A DNA stretch of 64,000 nucleotides from Blastococcus sp. HT6-30 (GCF_039729015.1 NZ_CP155792.1:3637697-3701696), one strand, 5' to 3'; numbered from the stretch's first letter, positions 1 through 8,756 are shown. Notes: generated by a model from the letters alone, not told the origin. Numbers and translations are program-made.

Positions 1-422
1 TCCAGGGCGCCCCCGTCCGCGCCGGTCGGCGTGGCAGCCGCCTCGGCGCCGCGGGTGGCCACGTGGGAGGTCTCCTGGGCGAACTCGATCGGGGTGTTCC
101 CCTCGAGGTAGGTCACGCCGGGCCGGCTGCGCGCGGCCTCGATCTGGTCGGCGGTGCCCGAGGCGACGGCGACACCGATGCGTTCGTACTCGGTGACCAG
201 GCGCATGCCGGTCGCCTCGACCGCGGCGCGGGCGGCGGCGATGTCCGTGCCGTGGACCATGACCGTCGTCGGGGCAGCCGCGCCGAGCCCGGCGAGCTGG
301 TCGGCCAGGAACTCCTGCACCGGCGCGTGCGGGGGATCGGCGTGGGCGGGCGCGGCGAGGAGGGCGCCGGCGACCACGGCGCCGGACACCACCCCGAGCA
401 GGCGGCGGGACGACGGGTTCAC
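1..422 (-). CDS. Secreted S8 (subtilisin-like) serine peptidase, N-terminal part only
   Basis: The gene runs off the left edge, so only about 140 residues are visible. A GTG start at 422 is preceded by GAGGAG with 4-nt spacing. Residues 1-28 form a typical Sec signal peptide ending in AHA. Residues 30-140 look like an I9-type inhibitor propeptide: a TVMVHGTD strand, an A-x-A-A-V-E-A-T-G helix, and the segment PGVTYLEGN that usually precedes the mature protease. The catalytic Asp/His/Ser domain is outside the window, so the protease call is an inference from the propeptide. It lies 73 bp downstream of the siderophore importer ATPase gene on the same strand but is probably independent, because it has its own ribosome binding site. 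Another exported protein carrying an I9-like domain is possible. Confidence 0.6.
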   Translation of the reverse strand, partial: MNPSSRRLLGVVSGAVVAGALLAAPAHADPPHAPVQEFLADQLAGLGAAAPTTVMVHGTDIAAARAAVEATGMRLVTEYERIGVAVASGTADQIEAARSRPGVTYLEGNTPIEFAQETSHVATRGAEAAATPTGADGGAL

Positions 423-495
423 GGTGCTCCTCGGGATTCCGGTGGACGCGACCGGACAACGAGGCCGAGCCGTAGGGGTTACTCCGAGGTCACGG

Positions 496-1254
496 TCAAC
501 TCCACGGAACGGCGATCCGTCGGCCGCCGAGCTCGTGGACGTCCACCTCCACGTCGAACACCTTGCGCAGCAGCTCCGGGGTCATCAGCTCGGCGGTCGG
601 GCCCGCGGCGACGAGGTGCCCGTCGCGCATCGCCACGATGCGGTCGGAGTAGGCGGAGGCGACGTTGACGTCGTGGACGACGAGCACCACGGTGCGGCCG
701 AGCTCGTCGGCCATCCCCCGGAGCATCCGCATCATCTGGACCGCGTGCCGCATGTCGAGGTTGTTGAGCGGCTCGTCGAGCAGCACGTAGTCGGTGCCCT
801 GGCACATCACCATCGCGACGTACGCGCGCTGCCGCTGCCCGCCGGAGAGCTGGTCGAGGTGCCGGTCGGCCAGCGGGCCGAGCTCGAACCAGTCGAGCGC
901 CTCGTCGATGCGCGCGCGGTCCTCGGCGGTCAGCCGCCCGCCCGAGTGCGGGAAGCGGCCGAAGGCCACCAGCTCACGGACGGTCAGCCGCACGGTCATC
1001 GAGTTCTCCTGGCGCAGCACCGCCAGCCGGCGGGCCAGGACCGGCCCCGGCGTCCGGGCGACGTCCATGCCGTCGACGCGCACCCGTCCGGAGTCCGCCG
1101 GCAGCAGCCGGGAGGCGATGGACAGCAGCGTGGACTTGCCCGCGCCGTTCGCCCCGATCAGCGAGGTGATCCCGCCGGCGGGGATGGTCAGCGACACGTC
1201 GTCCACCACGCGGGCCCCGCCGTAGGACTTGCAGACGCTCTCGATCTCGATCAC
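496..1254 (-). CDS. Ferric-siderophore ABC transporter, ATP-binding protein
   Basis: This is the cytoplasmic ATPase (252 aa) that powers import of iron chelates through the two permeases encoded just upstream. Walker A GANGAGKST is at residues 34-42, the signature LSGGQ at 136-140, Walker B LLDEP with D160/E161, and the switch His at 194. Length and motifs match the FecE/FhuC/YclP group. The GTG start at 1254 overlaps the permease stop by four bases (GTGA), so translation is probably coupled. A longer reading of the same frame fuses into permease sequence and is not real. It is the last gene of a four-gene operon reading leftward from the iron box near 4.3 kb. Confidence 0.9.
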   Translation of the reverse strand: MIEIESVCKSYGGARVVDDVSLTIPAGGITSLIGANGAGKSTLLSIASRLLPADSGRVRVDGMDVARTPGPVLARRLAVLRQENSMTVRLTVRELVAFGRFPHSGGRLTAEDRARIDEALDWFELGPLADRHLDQLSGGQRQRAYVAMVMCQGTDYVLLDEPLNNLDMRHAVQMMRMLRGMADELGRTVVLVVHDVNVASAYSDRIVAMRDGHLVAAGPTAELMTPELLRKVFDVEVDVHELGGRRIAVPWS

Positions 1255-2249
1255 TGGCGGGGCTCCCGGACGAGGAGGGCGATGAACACGATCCCGCCCA
1301 CGAAGTTGATGACAATGCTCAACGCGGAGTTGAAGCCGAACACCTGCTCGAGCACCAGCTGGCCACCCACCAGGGCGAGGACCGCCAGCAGCGCGGCGCC
1401 GGGGAGCACCCAGGCGTGCCGGTGCGTGCCCAGCAGCTGGCGAGCGAGGTTGGCCACGAGCAGCCCCAGGAAGGTGACCGGGCCGACGAGTGCGGTGGCG
1501 ACGGCGACGAGCACCGCAACGGCCAGCAGCGCCAGGTTCACCACCCGCCGGTGCTCGACGCCCAGGCCCAGCGCGGTGTCCCGGCCCAGCGCCACGACGT
1601 CGAGGCGGGGGAGCAGGCGGTACACCCCCAGGACCACCGCTCCGACGACGACCGCGGACAGCGCGAGCAGCTGCTGGTCCACGGTGTTGAAGCTGGCGAA
1701 CAGCAGGTCCTGCAGGGTGAGGAACTCGTTCGGGTCGATGAGCCGGGAGACCAGCAGCGTGAGGCTGCTGAACATCGCGCCCAGCACCACCCCGAGCAGG
1801 ACCAGCACGTAGACGTCCCGCTCGGTGCGCCCGAAGAGCGTCTTGTAGAGCAGCGCGCCGAAACCGACGAGCGCGACGACCTCGACCGCGAAGCGCAGCC
1901 GGGGGTCGGTCGCGGTCACCGCGCCGGCCCCGAGGAAGAAGACGCCCGCGGTCTGGATGAGGACGAACAACCGGTCGAACCCCATGATCTCGGGGGTCAG
2001 GATCCGGTTGTTGGTCACCGTCTGGAACAGCACCGTGGAGACCGCGACGGCCACCGCGACGACGGCCATGGCCGCGACCCGGCGGCTGCGCATCATCAGC
2101 GCGTAGTCCCACGAGCCGGTCACGCCGACGGTGAGGAAGGCGGCGGTGGCGCCCACCGCCAGCACCGCGAGGACGACCAGGGTCCGCCGCCGGCGGGTGG
2201 CCCGCTCCTGGGCGGTCGGGACGGCGGGGCCGGCGAGCGGGCGGGTCAC
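1251..2249 (-). CDS. Iron-chelate ABC transporter permease, FecCD family (second permease)
   Basis: A 332-aa integral membrane protein with eight or more hydrophobic segments, as expected for FecCD/BtuC-type permeases. The cytoplasmic coupling region with its conserved Gly is visible around VGPVTFLGLLVANLARQ (about residues 248-264). Sequence flavour is closest to the YclO/FatC (petrobactin or catechol type) branch, from memory of that family. It should pair with the adjacent permease as a heterodimer in the cytoplasmic membrane. The GTG start at 2249 overlaps the stop of the first permease (GTGA), and its own stop overlaps the ATPase start in the same way, so the three genes form a tightly coupled unit. 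Confidence 0.88.
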   Translation of the reverse strand: MTRPLAGPAVPTAQERATRRRRTLVVLAVLAVGATAAFLTVGVTGSWDYALMMRSRRVAAMAVVAVAVAVSTVLFQTVTNNRILTPEIMGFDRLFVLIQTAGVFFLGAGAVTATDPRLRFAVEVVALVGFGALLYKTLFGRTERDVYVLVLLGVVLGAMFSSLTLLVSRLIDPNEFLTLQDLLFASFNTVDQQLLALSAVVVGAVVLGVYRLLPRLDVVALGRDTALGLGVEHRRVVNLALLAVAVLVAVATALVGPVTFLGLLVANLARQLLGTHRHAWVLPGAALLAVLALVGGQLVLEQVFGFNSALSIVINFVGGIVFIALLVREPRQ

Positions 2250-3280
2250 GAGGCACCCTTCGTGCGGGCGCGCAGCAGCAGCGCGATGAACAGGACGCCG
2301 CCGATGACCCCGCCGATGGTGCCGACCGGGATCTCGTACGGGGCGCGGATCGTGCGGCCGAGGACGTCGCAGACGAGGACGAACGCCGCGCCGGTCAGCG
2401 CGGTCACCGGCAGCACCCGGCGCAGGTTGTCGCCCATCGCCAGGGTGACCAGGTTGGGCACGACCAGGCCGAGGAACGGGATGGAGCCCACGCTGACCAC
2501 CACGATGGCGGTGACCACGGAGGAGATGACCAGCCCGACGGTGACCACGCGCGTGTAGGCGATCCCGAGGTTGACGGCGAAGCTCTCGCCCATGCCCGCG
2601 ACGGAGAAGCGGTCGGCGTACAGGTAGGCCACCACGGTCGCGGCCAGCACCAGGTACAGCAGCTCGTAACGCCCGGCCAGCACGCCGGAGAAGTCACCGT
2701 TCATCCAGGCGTCGAGCGACTGCAGGAGGTCGAACCGGTAGGCCAGGAACATGGTCGCCGCGAGCACCACGCCGCCGAGCAGGATGCCGACCAGCGGCAC
2801 CACGATCATGTCGGTCAGCACGATGCGGCGCAGCAGCCAGACGAAGAAGAACGTGCCGACCAGCGCGAACACCGTCGCGATGGCCATCTTGCCGATCAGC
2901 GAGGTGCCGCCGAACCACAGCGTCGCCACGACGATGCCGAGCCCGACCCACTCGGTGGTGCCGGCGGTCTGCGGCGAGACGAACCGGTTGCGGGTCAGCG
3001 ACATCATCACCAGCCCGGCGACGGCCATCGCCGACCCGGCCAGCAGGATCGCCGCGAGCCGGGGCACCCGGCTGACGAGGAACACCCGTACCTGCCCCTC
3101 GTCGGGCTCCAGCAGGTCGAGCGGCGACAGGTCGCTGACGCCGATGAACAGCGAGGCCAGGGAGGCGGTGAGCAGGAGCAGCAGCGCTCCCGCCACGTGC
3201 CACCGGCGGACACCACGACGGCGCCCCTCCGTCGGCGGGGAGACCGGGGGAGGGGCGGCGTCAACCGTGCTGCGGGTCAT
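2246..3280 (-). CDS. Iron-chelate ABC transporter permease, FecCD family (first permease)
   Basis: A 344-aa polytopic membrane protein. It begins with a basic cytoplasmic N terminus, then a transmembrane helix (about residues 28-48) followed by SDLSPLDLL, typical of FecCD permeases before the second helix. The coupling motif is seen as GSIPFLGLVVPNL. The branch is YclN/FatD-like by recollection. It follows the lipoprotein gene after a 34-bp gap and overlaps the second permease. The ATG at 3280 has only a poor Shine-Dalgarno (GACCTC), so translation may depend on coupling to the binding-protein gene. Together the four genes encode a complete high-affinity Fe(III)-siderophore importer; the chelator cannot be told from sequence. 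Confidence 0.88.
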   Translation of the reverse strand: MTRSTVDAAPPPVSPPTEGRRRGVRRWHVAGALLLLLTASLASLFIGVSDLSPLDLLEPDEGQVRVFLVSRVPRLAAILLAGSAMAVAGLVMMSLTRNRFVSPQTAGTTEWVGLGIVVATLWFGGTSLIGKMAIATVFALVGTFFFVWLLRRIVLTDMIVVPLVGILLGGVVLAATMFLAYRFDLLQSLDAWMNGDFSGVLAGRYELLYLVLAATVVAYLYADRFSVAGMGESFAVNLGIAYTRVVTVGLVISSVVTAIVVVSVGSIPFLGLVVPNLVTLAMGDNLRRVLPVTALTGAAFVLVCDVLGRTIRAPYEIPVGTIGGVIGGVLFIALLLRARTKGAS

Positions 3281-3314
3281 GAGGTCATGGGTCCGGAACC
3301 GGGAGGGCAGAGGG

Positions 3315-4271
3315 TCACTCCACCGCGGCGGCGATCTCCTCCACCATGGTCTCGACCGACGGCAGGCCCGTGGGGGCGATGTACCAGACGGCGGAGTCGA
3401 GGTAGTGGATCTCGTCGTTCTGCGCAGCGGACGTGGCGGCGACGAGCTCGTTGTCGAGCACCTGCTCGGCCGCGGTACCGGACTCGCCGATGGCGGCGTC
3501 CCGGTCCAGCACGAACAGCATGTCGGGGTCCTTCTCCGCGAGGTACTCGAAGGAGACGGCGTCGCCGTGGTCGGCCGCGGTCAGGTTCTCGTCGGCCGCG
3601 GAAACGCCGAGCTCGTCGTAGACCATGCCGAAGCGGGTGTCGGGCCCGTAGGCGGAGAGCTCGCCGGCGTTGGTCATCACGAACAGGCCGGTGCCGGCGT
3701 CCTGGGCCGCGGCCCTGACCTCCGCGACCCGCTCGTCCAGGGCGGCCAGCCGGTCGGCGACCGCGTCCTCCTCGCCGAACACCTCGGCCAGGGTGGTCAC
3801 CCGCTCCTCGAAGGACTCCAGGAAGTTGCCGTTGTCAACCGTGAGGTCGATCGTGGGCGCGATCTCGGCCAGCTGCGGGTACGCCGCCGCGGAGCGGCCG
3901 CCCACGATGATGAGGTCGGGCTCGAGGGCGTTGACCGCCTCGTAGTCCGGCTCGAACAGGGAGCCGACCTTGGTGTGGTCGTCGCCGGCGTACTCCTCCA
4001 GCGACTCGGGGTAGGCCGCCTCCGGGACGCCGGCGACGTCGACCCCGAGGCTGTCGAGAGTGGACAGCGCTCCGACGTCGAAGACCACGACCGTCTCCGG
4101 GTCGACCGGGACGGTGCTCTCGCCCTGGGCGTGGGAGACGGTGACCTCCGCGGCCCCGGCGGCCGGGTCGCCGGCTGGGGCGGCGTCGGCGGAGTCACCG
4201 CAGGCCGACAGCGCCAGGACCACGGACAGGGGGAGGGCGAGGGCCGCGAGAGGCCGGGCGGCGGTGCGCAT
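3315..4271 (-). CDS. Siderophore-binding lipoprotein of the iron ABC importer
   Basis: A 318-aa periplasmic-binding-type protein that captures the iron chelate outside the membrane and delivers it to the permease pair. Residues 1-23 are a lipoprotein signal with lipobox LSAC, Cys24 being the lipidated residue. The two-lobed fold is suggested by TVVVFDVGALSTLDSLG early and EPDLIIVGGRSAA in the middle. The FatB/YclQ group is the closest recollection. I place the start at the ATG at 4271 because GGAG lies 5 nt upstream. The ATG at 4298 would add nine residues but has no suitable ribosome binding site and sits next to the iron box. It is the first gene of the operon. Confidence 0.87.
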   Translation of the reverse strand: MRTAARPLAALALPLSVVLALSACGDSADAAPAGDPAAGAAEVTVSHAQGESTVPVDPETVVVFDVGALSTLDSLGVDVAGVPEAAYPESLEEYAGDDHTKVGSLFEPDYEAVNALEPDLIIVGGRSAAAYPQLAEIAPTIDLTVDNGNFLESFEERVTTLAEVFGEEDAVADRLAALDERVAEVRAAAQDAGTGLFVMTNAGELSAYGPDTRFGMVYDELGVSAADENLTAADHGDAVSFEYLAEKDPDMLFVLDRDAAIGESGTAAEQVLDNELVAATSAAQNDEIHYLDSAVWYIAPTGLPSVETMVEEIAAAVE

Positions 4272-4305
4272 GGAACTCCGATCGCTACGGGAAGGCATGC
4301 CTTAC

Positions 4306-4324
4306 TAAGGCAGGCCTAACCTGC
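4306..4324. promoter_or_regulatory. IdeR/DtxR-type iron box upstream of the siderophore importer
   Basis: On the minus strand the 19-mer matches TTAGGTTAGGCTAACCTAA at 13 of 19 positions, with an intact AGGTTAGGC half and a degenerate second half (CCTTA). It lies 35 bp upstream of the chosen start of the binding-protein gene. Iron-loaded IdeR/DtxR would repress the operon when iron is plentiful. The match and position are seen; the repression is inferred from the regulator family. Confidence 0.65.
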
Positions 4325-4398
4325 CACACCCGTCGTCCACGATCCACAGCGGGGGTGCCCGGACGGTTGGCGGGACCTCAGCCGGGCAGGAGGTCGGC

Positions 4399-5391
4399 AT
4401 GCGAACGCGAGAGCTGGCCGGCCTGTCCGTCTCCGCCCAGGGGCTGGGCTGCATGGGGATGAGCGAGTTCTACGGGGAGCGCGACGAGGCGGAAGCGGTC
4501 CGCACCATCCACCGGGCGCTGGACCTGGGGGTGACCTTCCTCGACACGGCCGACATGTACGGCCCGTTCACCAACGAGCTGCTGGTCGGTCGCGCGGTCG
4601 CCGGCCGGCGGGACGAGGTGGTGCTGGCGACCAAGTTCGGCAACGAGCGCGCCGAGGACGGCTCCCGCCTGGGCATCAACGGCCGGCCGGAGTACGTCCA
4701 CCGCGCCTGCGACGCCTCGCTGCGTCGCCTCGGCGTGGAGGTCATCGACCTCTACTACCAGCACCGGGTGGACACCTCGGTGCCGATCGAGGACACCTGG
4801 GGTGCGCTGTCGGAGCTGGTGCGGGCGGGCAAGATCCGCCACGCGGGCATCTCCGAGGCCGCACCGGAGACCATCCGGCGGGCGCACGCGGTCCAGCCGG
4901 TCACGGCCGTGCAGACCGAGTACTCGCTGTGGGCCCGGGACCCGGAGCGGGACGGCGTGCTCGCGACGTGCGCCGAGCTCGGCATCGGATTCGTCGCGTA
5001 CTCGCCGCTCGGCCGGGGCTTCCTCTCCGGCCGGATAAGCAGCACCGACGAGCTCGCACCCGACGACTTCCGCCGGACCGACCCGCGCTTCCGCGGCGAG
5101 GCGTTGGCGCACAACATGCGGCTGGTGGACCGGGTCGCCGAGCTGGCGCGCGAGCGCGACGTGACGGCGGGGCAGCTCGCGCTCGCCTGGGTCATGGCCC
5201 GCAGCGGCCGGGACGGTGCACCGGCCGTCGTCCCCATCCCCGGCACCAAGCGGGTGCGCTACCTGGAGGAGAACGTCGCGGCCGCCGACCTGGAGCTGAC
5301 CGACGAGGACCTGCGCCGCCTGGACGAGGTGGCGCCTCCCGGCGCCACCGCCGGGGACCGCTACGCGGACATGTCGACCGTGCACCGCTGA
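4399..5391 (+). CDS. Aldo/keto reductase
   Basis: A 330-aa soluble NADPH-dependent oxidoreductase of the AKR superfamily (AKR13-like by sequence flavour). The catalytic tetrad is recognisable: D49 and Y54 in the LDTADMYG region, K79 in ATKFGN, and H122 in YYQHRVD. The cofactor-binding end is seen in [15 protein letters not shown] near residues 275-290. Length is normal for the family. The ATG at 4399 follows GCAGGAGG with good spacing. It is transcribed divergently from the siderophore operon and stands alone. The physiological substrate is unknown; such enzymes reduce a wide range of aldehydes and ketones. Confidence 0.9.
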   Translation: MRTRELAGLSVSAQGLGCMGMSEFYGERDEAEAVRTIHRALDLGVTFLDTADMYGPFTNELLVGRAVAGRRDEVVLATKFGNERAEDGSRLGINGRPEYVHRACDASLRRLGVEVIDLYYQHRVDTSVPIEDTWGALSELVRAGKIRHAGISEAAPETIRRAHAVQPVTAVQTEYSLWARDPERDGVLATCAELGIGFVAYSPLGRGFLSGRISSTDELAPDDFRRTDPRFRGEALAHNMRLVDRVAELARERDVTAGQLALAWVMARSGRDGAPAVVPIPGTKRVRYLEENVAAADLELTDEDLRRLDEVAPPGATAGDRYADMSTVHR

Positions 5392-5482
5392 GGGCCGACC
5401 CGCGCCCCCCGCGTCGATCGGCGGGAGGGCGGCGGGAGGATGGGTGGGTGCCGGCTCCCGTTGTCCGCCGCGGAGGGGTCCG

Positions 5483-5848
5483 GTGACGCTGCCGCTCGTC
5501 GTCGCCGTCACCGTCGTCGCGGCCCTCGTCGTCGTCCTCGGCCTCGGCTCCACGGCCGCGCGCCGGAGGATCGGCGTCCTGCACCTGGCCGGCGCGGGCC
5601 TGCTCCTGGCGCTGCTGCTGGTCCAGGCCGTGCTGGCCGGTGCGGCCATGGCCGGGGGCGACGCCCCCGCCGACACCCCCTCGTTCCTGGGCTACCTGGT
5701 CGGCGTGCTGCTCATCCCGGTCGCCGGTGTGCTGTGGGCCCGGGCGGAGCCGACCCGCTGGGCCGGCACGGTGCTCGCGGTGGCAGCGGCCGCCGTGGGT
5801 GTCATGGTGTGGCGGCTGCTGCAACTCTGGGAGGCCACCGGTGCGTGA
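5483..5848 (+). CDS. Small integral membrane protein, function unknown
   Basis: A 121-aa very hydrophobic protein with about four predicted membrane helices and short Ala/Arg-rich loops. I start it at the GTG at 5483 because GGAGGGG lies directly upstream; an earlier start at 5444 would add an Arg/Pro-rich stretch that looks non-coding. I do not recognise a family. It overlaps the next membrane protein by eight bases, so the two are almost certainly co-translated and may act together. Confidence 0.6.
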   Translation: MTLPLVVAVTVVAALVVVLGLGSTAARRRIGVLHLAGAGLLLALLLVQAVLAGAAMAGGDAPADTPSFLGYLVGVLLIPVAGVLWARAEPTRWAGTVLAVAAAAVGVMVWRLLQLWEATGA

Positions 5849-6287
5849 CCGGGGTCTCGGGCGGCCGGCGGAACCGGCCGCTCCGGGCGGCACCGCCGGA
5901 CCAGCGCGCGTGCTGGTGCTGGTCTACGGCATCTTCGCCCTTGCGGCGGGGGCCCGGGCCGGGGTGCAACTGGCCACCCGTTTCGACGAGGCGCCCGTGG
6001 CCTATCTCCTCTCGGCCCTGGCGGCCGTGGTGTACGTGGTGGCCACGGTCGGGCTGGCCCGCGGTGGGCGCGGTGGCCGGCGGGCGGCGCTGGCCGCGAT
6101 CGTGGTCGAGCTGGTCGGCGTCCTGGTGGTGGGCACCCTGTCGCTGGCCGATCCCGCGGCCTTCCCCGACGAGACGGTGTGGTCCGGCTACGGCCGGGGC
6201 TACGGCTACGTACCGCTCCTGCTGCCGGTGCTGGGGCTGGCCCTGCTGGCGCGGTCCCGGCGGAGCCGGGGTGCGGTGCCCGACTAG
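5841..6287 (+). CDS. Small integral membrane protein, function unknown (pairs with preceding gene)
   Basis: A 148-aa protein with a short polar N terminus rich in Gly/Pro/Ala, then four hydrophobic segments separated by Arg-rich loops. A Gly/Tyr-rich stretch (GYGRGYGYVPLL) lies before the last helix. It starts at a GTG inside the end of the upstream gene and has no Shine-Dalgarno of its own, which suggests translational coupling. No family is recognised. The topology, about four helices in each partner, would fit a small heteromeric membrane complex, but that is only an inference from gene pairing. Confidence 0.55.
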   Translation: MRDRGLGRPAEPAAPGGTAGPARVLVLVYGIFALAAGARAGVQLATRFDEAPVAYLLSALAAVVYVVATVGLARGGRGGRRAALAAIVVELVGVLVVGTLSLADPAAFPDETVWSGYGRGYGYVPLLLPVLGLALLARSRRSRGAVPD

Positions 6288-6371
6288 TCCGGCCCTCCTG
6301 CGGGACCCCCGCTCCGGCCGACGCGGCTCCTGCGACCGACCCGCGAGCGGGTGGGTCGGGCTACCGAGGGC

Positions 6372-7079
6372 TCAGAAGTCCCCACCGCCGAAGTCCCCAC
6401 CGCCGAAGCCCCCACCGCCGAAGCCCCCACCCCCGAAGTCGCCCCCGCCGTAGTCGCCACCGGGGTCGCCCCAGCCTTCTGCGCCGTCCTCGTAGCCCGC
6501 GGCGTAGGCCTCCTCGTCGCCGCCGCCGAAAAGCCCGCCGTCGCCCAGGCCGGTGTCGAACAGCGCGTCGGCGACCGCGGTCCCCACGACGAGGCCGCCG
6601 ATGGTGCCGAGCATGCTGCCGCCGATCATCCCGCCGATGCCGGGGCCGCCGTACCCGTAGCCGCCGCCGTAGCCACGACGCCCGTGCCCGCCTCCGGCGG
6701 CGCCGAAGGTGCGCTCCATGAAGCCCGGCTGCCGCAGCTCGGCCCGGGTCGCGGCTCGGGCCAGCGTCCGCGGATCATCGCCGGCCGGCCGCTCGCCGGC
6801 CGGGACGGCGTCGCTCAGCTGGGCCAGCACCTCCCGGCGCTGCTCGGGGGTGAGCTGGGCGAACGCCTCCGCGTGCGCCTGCTCGATCTGGTCCGGCGGT
6901 GCGGTGCGGAGGAGGTAGCGGTAGCGCTCGATCGCCTGCTGGTCGGCCGACCCCGGCGCGGTCGGCCGGGCGGGGCGGTCGTCGTAGGCGTACCACCCGC
7001 CGTCGCGCCGGCCGTACTGCCGGCTGTCGCCGTGGTCGTCGCGCCGTCTGCGACCGAACAGCCGGTCGAGCAGTCCCAT
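6372..7079 (-). CDS. Gly-rich protein with C-terminal GGG(D/G)F repeats, unknown function
   Basis: A 235-aa protein starting at the ATG at 7079 behind a strong GGAGGAGGGA. Residues 1-40 are basic then acidic (MGLLDRLFGRRRR). Residues 48-110 form a helical region with LTPEQRREVLAQLSDAVP. Residues 135-180 carry a Gly-rich hydrophobic stretch (IGGMIGGSMLGTIGGLVVGTAVADALF) that could be a short membrane or glycine-zipper segment. The tail is made of five-residue repeats (GGGDF/GGGGF), encoded by tandem 15-bp units at about 6375-6450. The layout recalls low-complexity actinobacterial proteins annotated only as hypothetical. No enzymatic motif is visible. Confidence 0.7.
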   Translation of the reverse strand: MGLLDRLFGRRRRDDHGDSRQYGRRDGGWYAYDDRPARPTAPGSADQQAIERYRYLLRTAPPDQIEQAHAEAFAQLTPEQRREVLAQLSDAVPAGERPAGDDPRTLARAATRAELRQPGFMERTFGAAGGGHGRRGYGGGYGYGGPGIGGMIGGSMLGTIGGLVVGTAVADALFDTGLGDGGLFGGGDEEAYAAGYEDGAEGWGDPGGDYGGGDFGGGGFGGGGFGGGDFGGGDF

Positions 7080-7152
7080 CGGGTCCCTCCTCCGTCCGGG
7101 GCGTGCGCATCCGCTCCGGACGGTGCCCGGGAACCGGTCCCGGGAACCGCGG

Positions 7153-7668
7153 TCAGTCCCCGCGGTCGCGCAGCAGCCCATAGGCGCCGCGGTGGAAGAG
7201 CAGGGGACGGCGGTCGGGCGCGGCCCCCAGGTCGAGCACCCGGGCCACGACGATCGTGTGGTCGCCGCCGTCGTACTCCGCCCACAGCTCGCCGTCGATC
7301 CAGGCCACCACGTCGTCGAGCACGGGTGAGCCGTGGGCGCTCGCCCGCCAGGGCACGCCCGCGAACTTGTCGGCGCCGGACCGGGCGAAGTTCTGCGAGA
7401 CGGCGTCCTGCCCCTCGGCCAGCACGTTGACGCAGAACCGCCCGATCTCCCGCAGGCGCGTCCAGGTGCGGGAGGTGCGCGCCGGGGCGAAGGCGACCAG
7501 CGGAGGGTCGAGGGAGAGGGAGCTGAAGGACTGGCAGGTGAACCCGATCGGCCCGTCCGGGGTGTCCGCCGTGACTACGGTCACCCCGGAGGCGAAGTGG
7601 CCCAGTACGTCGCGCAGCACCCGGGGGTCGACGATCCGCGGCGGCTCGGGCACCGCGTCGGCCGGCAT
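7153..7668 (-). CDS. Flavin reductase-like (FMN-binding) protein
   Basis: A 171-aa protein of the flavin reductase-like domain family, which uses NAD(P)H to reduce FMN or FAD, often for a partner monooxygenase. Family signatures are visible: the opening LRDVLGHFASGVTVVTA, the strand GFTCQSFSSLSLDPPL, and FCVNVLAEGQ, with the final LLFHRGAYG. Length is typical. Its ATG shares one base with the stop of the HMG-CoA lyase gene upstream (TGATG), so it is co-transcribed and probably co-translated. The link between this reductase and HMG-CoA lyase is not obvious from known pathways. Confidence 0.83.
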   Translation of the reverse strand: MPADAVPEPPRIVDPRVLRDVLGHFASGVTVVTADTPDGPIGFTCQSFSSLSLDPPLVAFAPARTSRTWTRLREIGRFCVNVLAEGQDAVSQNFARSGADKFAGVPWRASAHGSPVLDDVVAWIDGELWAEYDGGDHTIVVARVLDLGAAPDRRPLLFHRGAYGLLRDRGD

Positions 7669-8603
7669 CAGCGGTCCCCGGCGGCGCGCGGGACCGACCG
7701 GCCACCGGCGCGGTGCAGCGAGCTGGGGAGCTCGTGCCCGACGGCCTGCTCGGTGATCCGGGCCGCCGTCAGCAGCCGGTCGAGGTCCACACCGGTGCGG
7801 ACCCCGGACTCCTCCAGCATGTAGACCAGCTCCTCGGTCGCGATGTTGCCGCTGGCGCCCGGGGCGAACGGGCAGCCCCCCAGACCACCGACCGACGCGT
7901 CGAGCTGGGTGACGCCCGCTTGCACAGCGACCAGCGCGTTGGCCTGACCGGTGCCCCGGGTGTCGTGGAAGTGCACCCCCACGGCGATGCCCGGGCAGGC
8001 CCGCCGGACGGCGTCGAGCAGGGTGACCACGCGCAGCGGCGTGGTCGTCCCGATGGTGTCACCGAGGCAGAGCTGGTCGGCGCCGGCGGTGACGGCGGCG
8101 CGCGCGACGTCGACCGTGCGGACCACCGGCGTGCGGCCCTCGAACGGGCAGTCCCAGGCGGTCGCGATGATCACCTCGAGGGAGCCGCCGGCGCCGTGGG
8201 CGAGCCCGGCGATCTCGCCCACCGCGGCCAGGGCCTCGGCGGTGCTCCGCCCGGCGTTGGCCCGGCTGTGCCCGTCGGAAGCGGAGACGACGTACTCCAG
8301 GTCGGCGATGCCGGCGTCGACGGCGCGGACGGCGCCGCGCGGGTTGGCCACCAGCGCCGACCAGTGCACCTCGGGCCACCGGCCCAGCTCGGCGGCGACC
8401 TGGTCGGCGTCGGCCAGCGCGGGCACCGCCTTCGGCGACACGAACGACGTCACCTCGATCCGCCGGACGCCGGTGGCCACCAGCGCCTCCAGCATCTCCA
8501 GCTTGGCCTCCAGCGGCACGGGGGCCTCCAGCTGGAGCCCGTCGCGCATGCCCACCTCGCGGACGTCGACGGCGGTGGGCAGCACCAGGTCGAACTCGTT
8601 CAT
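7668..8603 (-). CDS. mvaB: Hydroxymethylglutaryl-CoA lyase
   Basis: A 311-aa TIM-barrel enzyme that cleaves (S)-HMG-CoA to acetyl-CoA and acetoacetate, the last step of leucine breakdown. Visible motifs are R20-D21-G-L-Q near the N terminus (metal/substrate site), IEVTSFVSPKAVPALADA, the metal ligands HFHDTRG, and the flexible active-site loop GGLGGCPFAPGASGN with its catalytic Cys. The ATG at 8603 follows GAGGAGACGC. No other leucine catabolism genes are nearby, so the rest of the pathway must lie elsewhere. The C-terminal 30 residues are Arg/Gly-rich and less conserved. Confidence 0.92.
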   Translation of the reverse strand: MNEFDLVLPTAVDVREVGMRDGLQLEAPVPLEAKLEMLEALVATGVRRIEVTSFVSPKAVPALADADQVAAELGRWPEVHWSALVANPRGAVRAVDAGIADLEYVVSASDGHSRANAGRSTAEALAAVGEIAGLAHGAGGSLEVIIATAWDCPFEGRTPVVRTVDVARAAVTAGADQLCLGDTIGTTTPLRVVTLLDAVRRACPGIAVGVHFHDTRGTGQANALVAVQAGVTQLDASVGGLGGCPFAPGASGNIATEELVYMLEESGVRTGVDLDRLLTAARITEQAVGHELPSSLHRAGGRSVPRAAGDR

Positions 8604-8756
8604 CTGCGTCTCCTCGGTGCGGCAGCGGGTACATCCGCATCCTGCCCCGTCCGCCCGGCGTTCCCCCGATCAGGCGGTCCGGCTCGACGGCGGCCGGTCC
8701 GGGGAGCAGTCCGACGGCCCCGTCCCGCAAGATGGGCGCAGCACGGGAGGTGTGGA

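Noticed and set aside
154..1812. Long plus-strand open frames opposite the siderophore importer genes
   Set aside because: They are antisense shadows of conserved ABC transporter genes, Arg/Ala/Pro-rich, with no family motif or ribosome binding site.
496..2256. A 586-aa fusion of permease and ATPase
   Set aside because: The frame runs through the permease gene out of phase; the true ATPase starts at the GTG at 1254, overlapping the permease stop.
6375..6450. 15-bp tandem repeats that could suggest a CRISPR or minisatellite
   Set aside because: They encode the GGGDF/GGGGF tail of a Gly-rich protein; there are no unique spacers.
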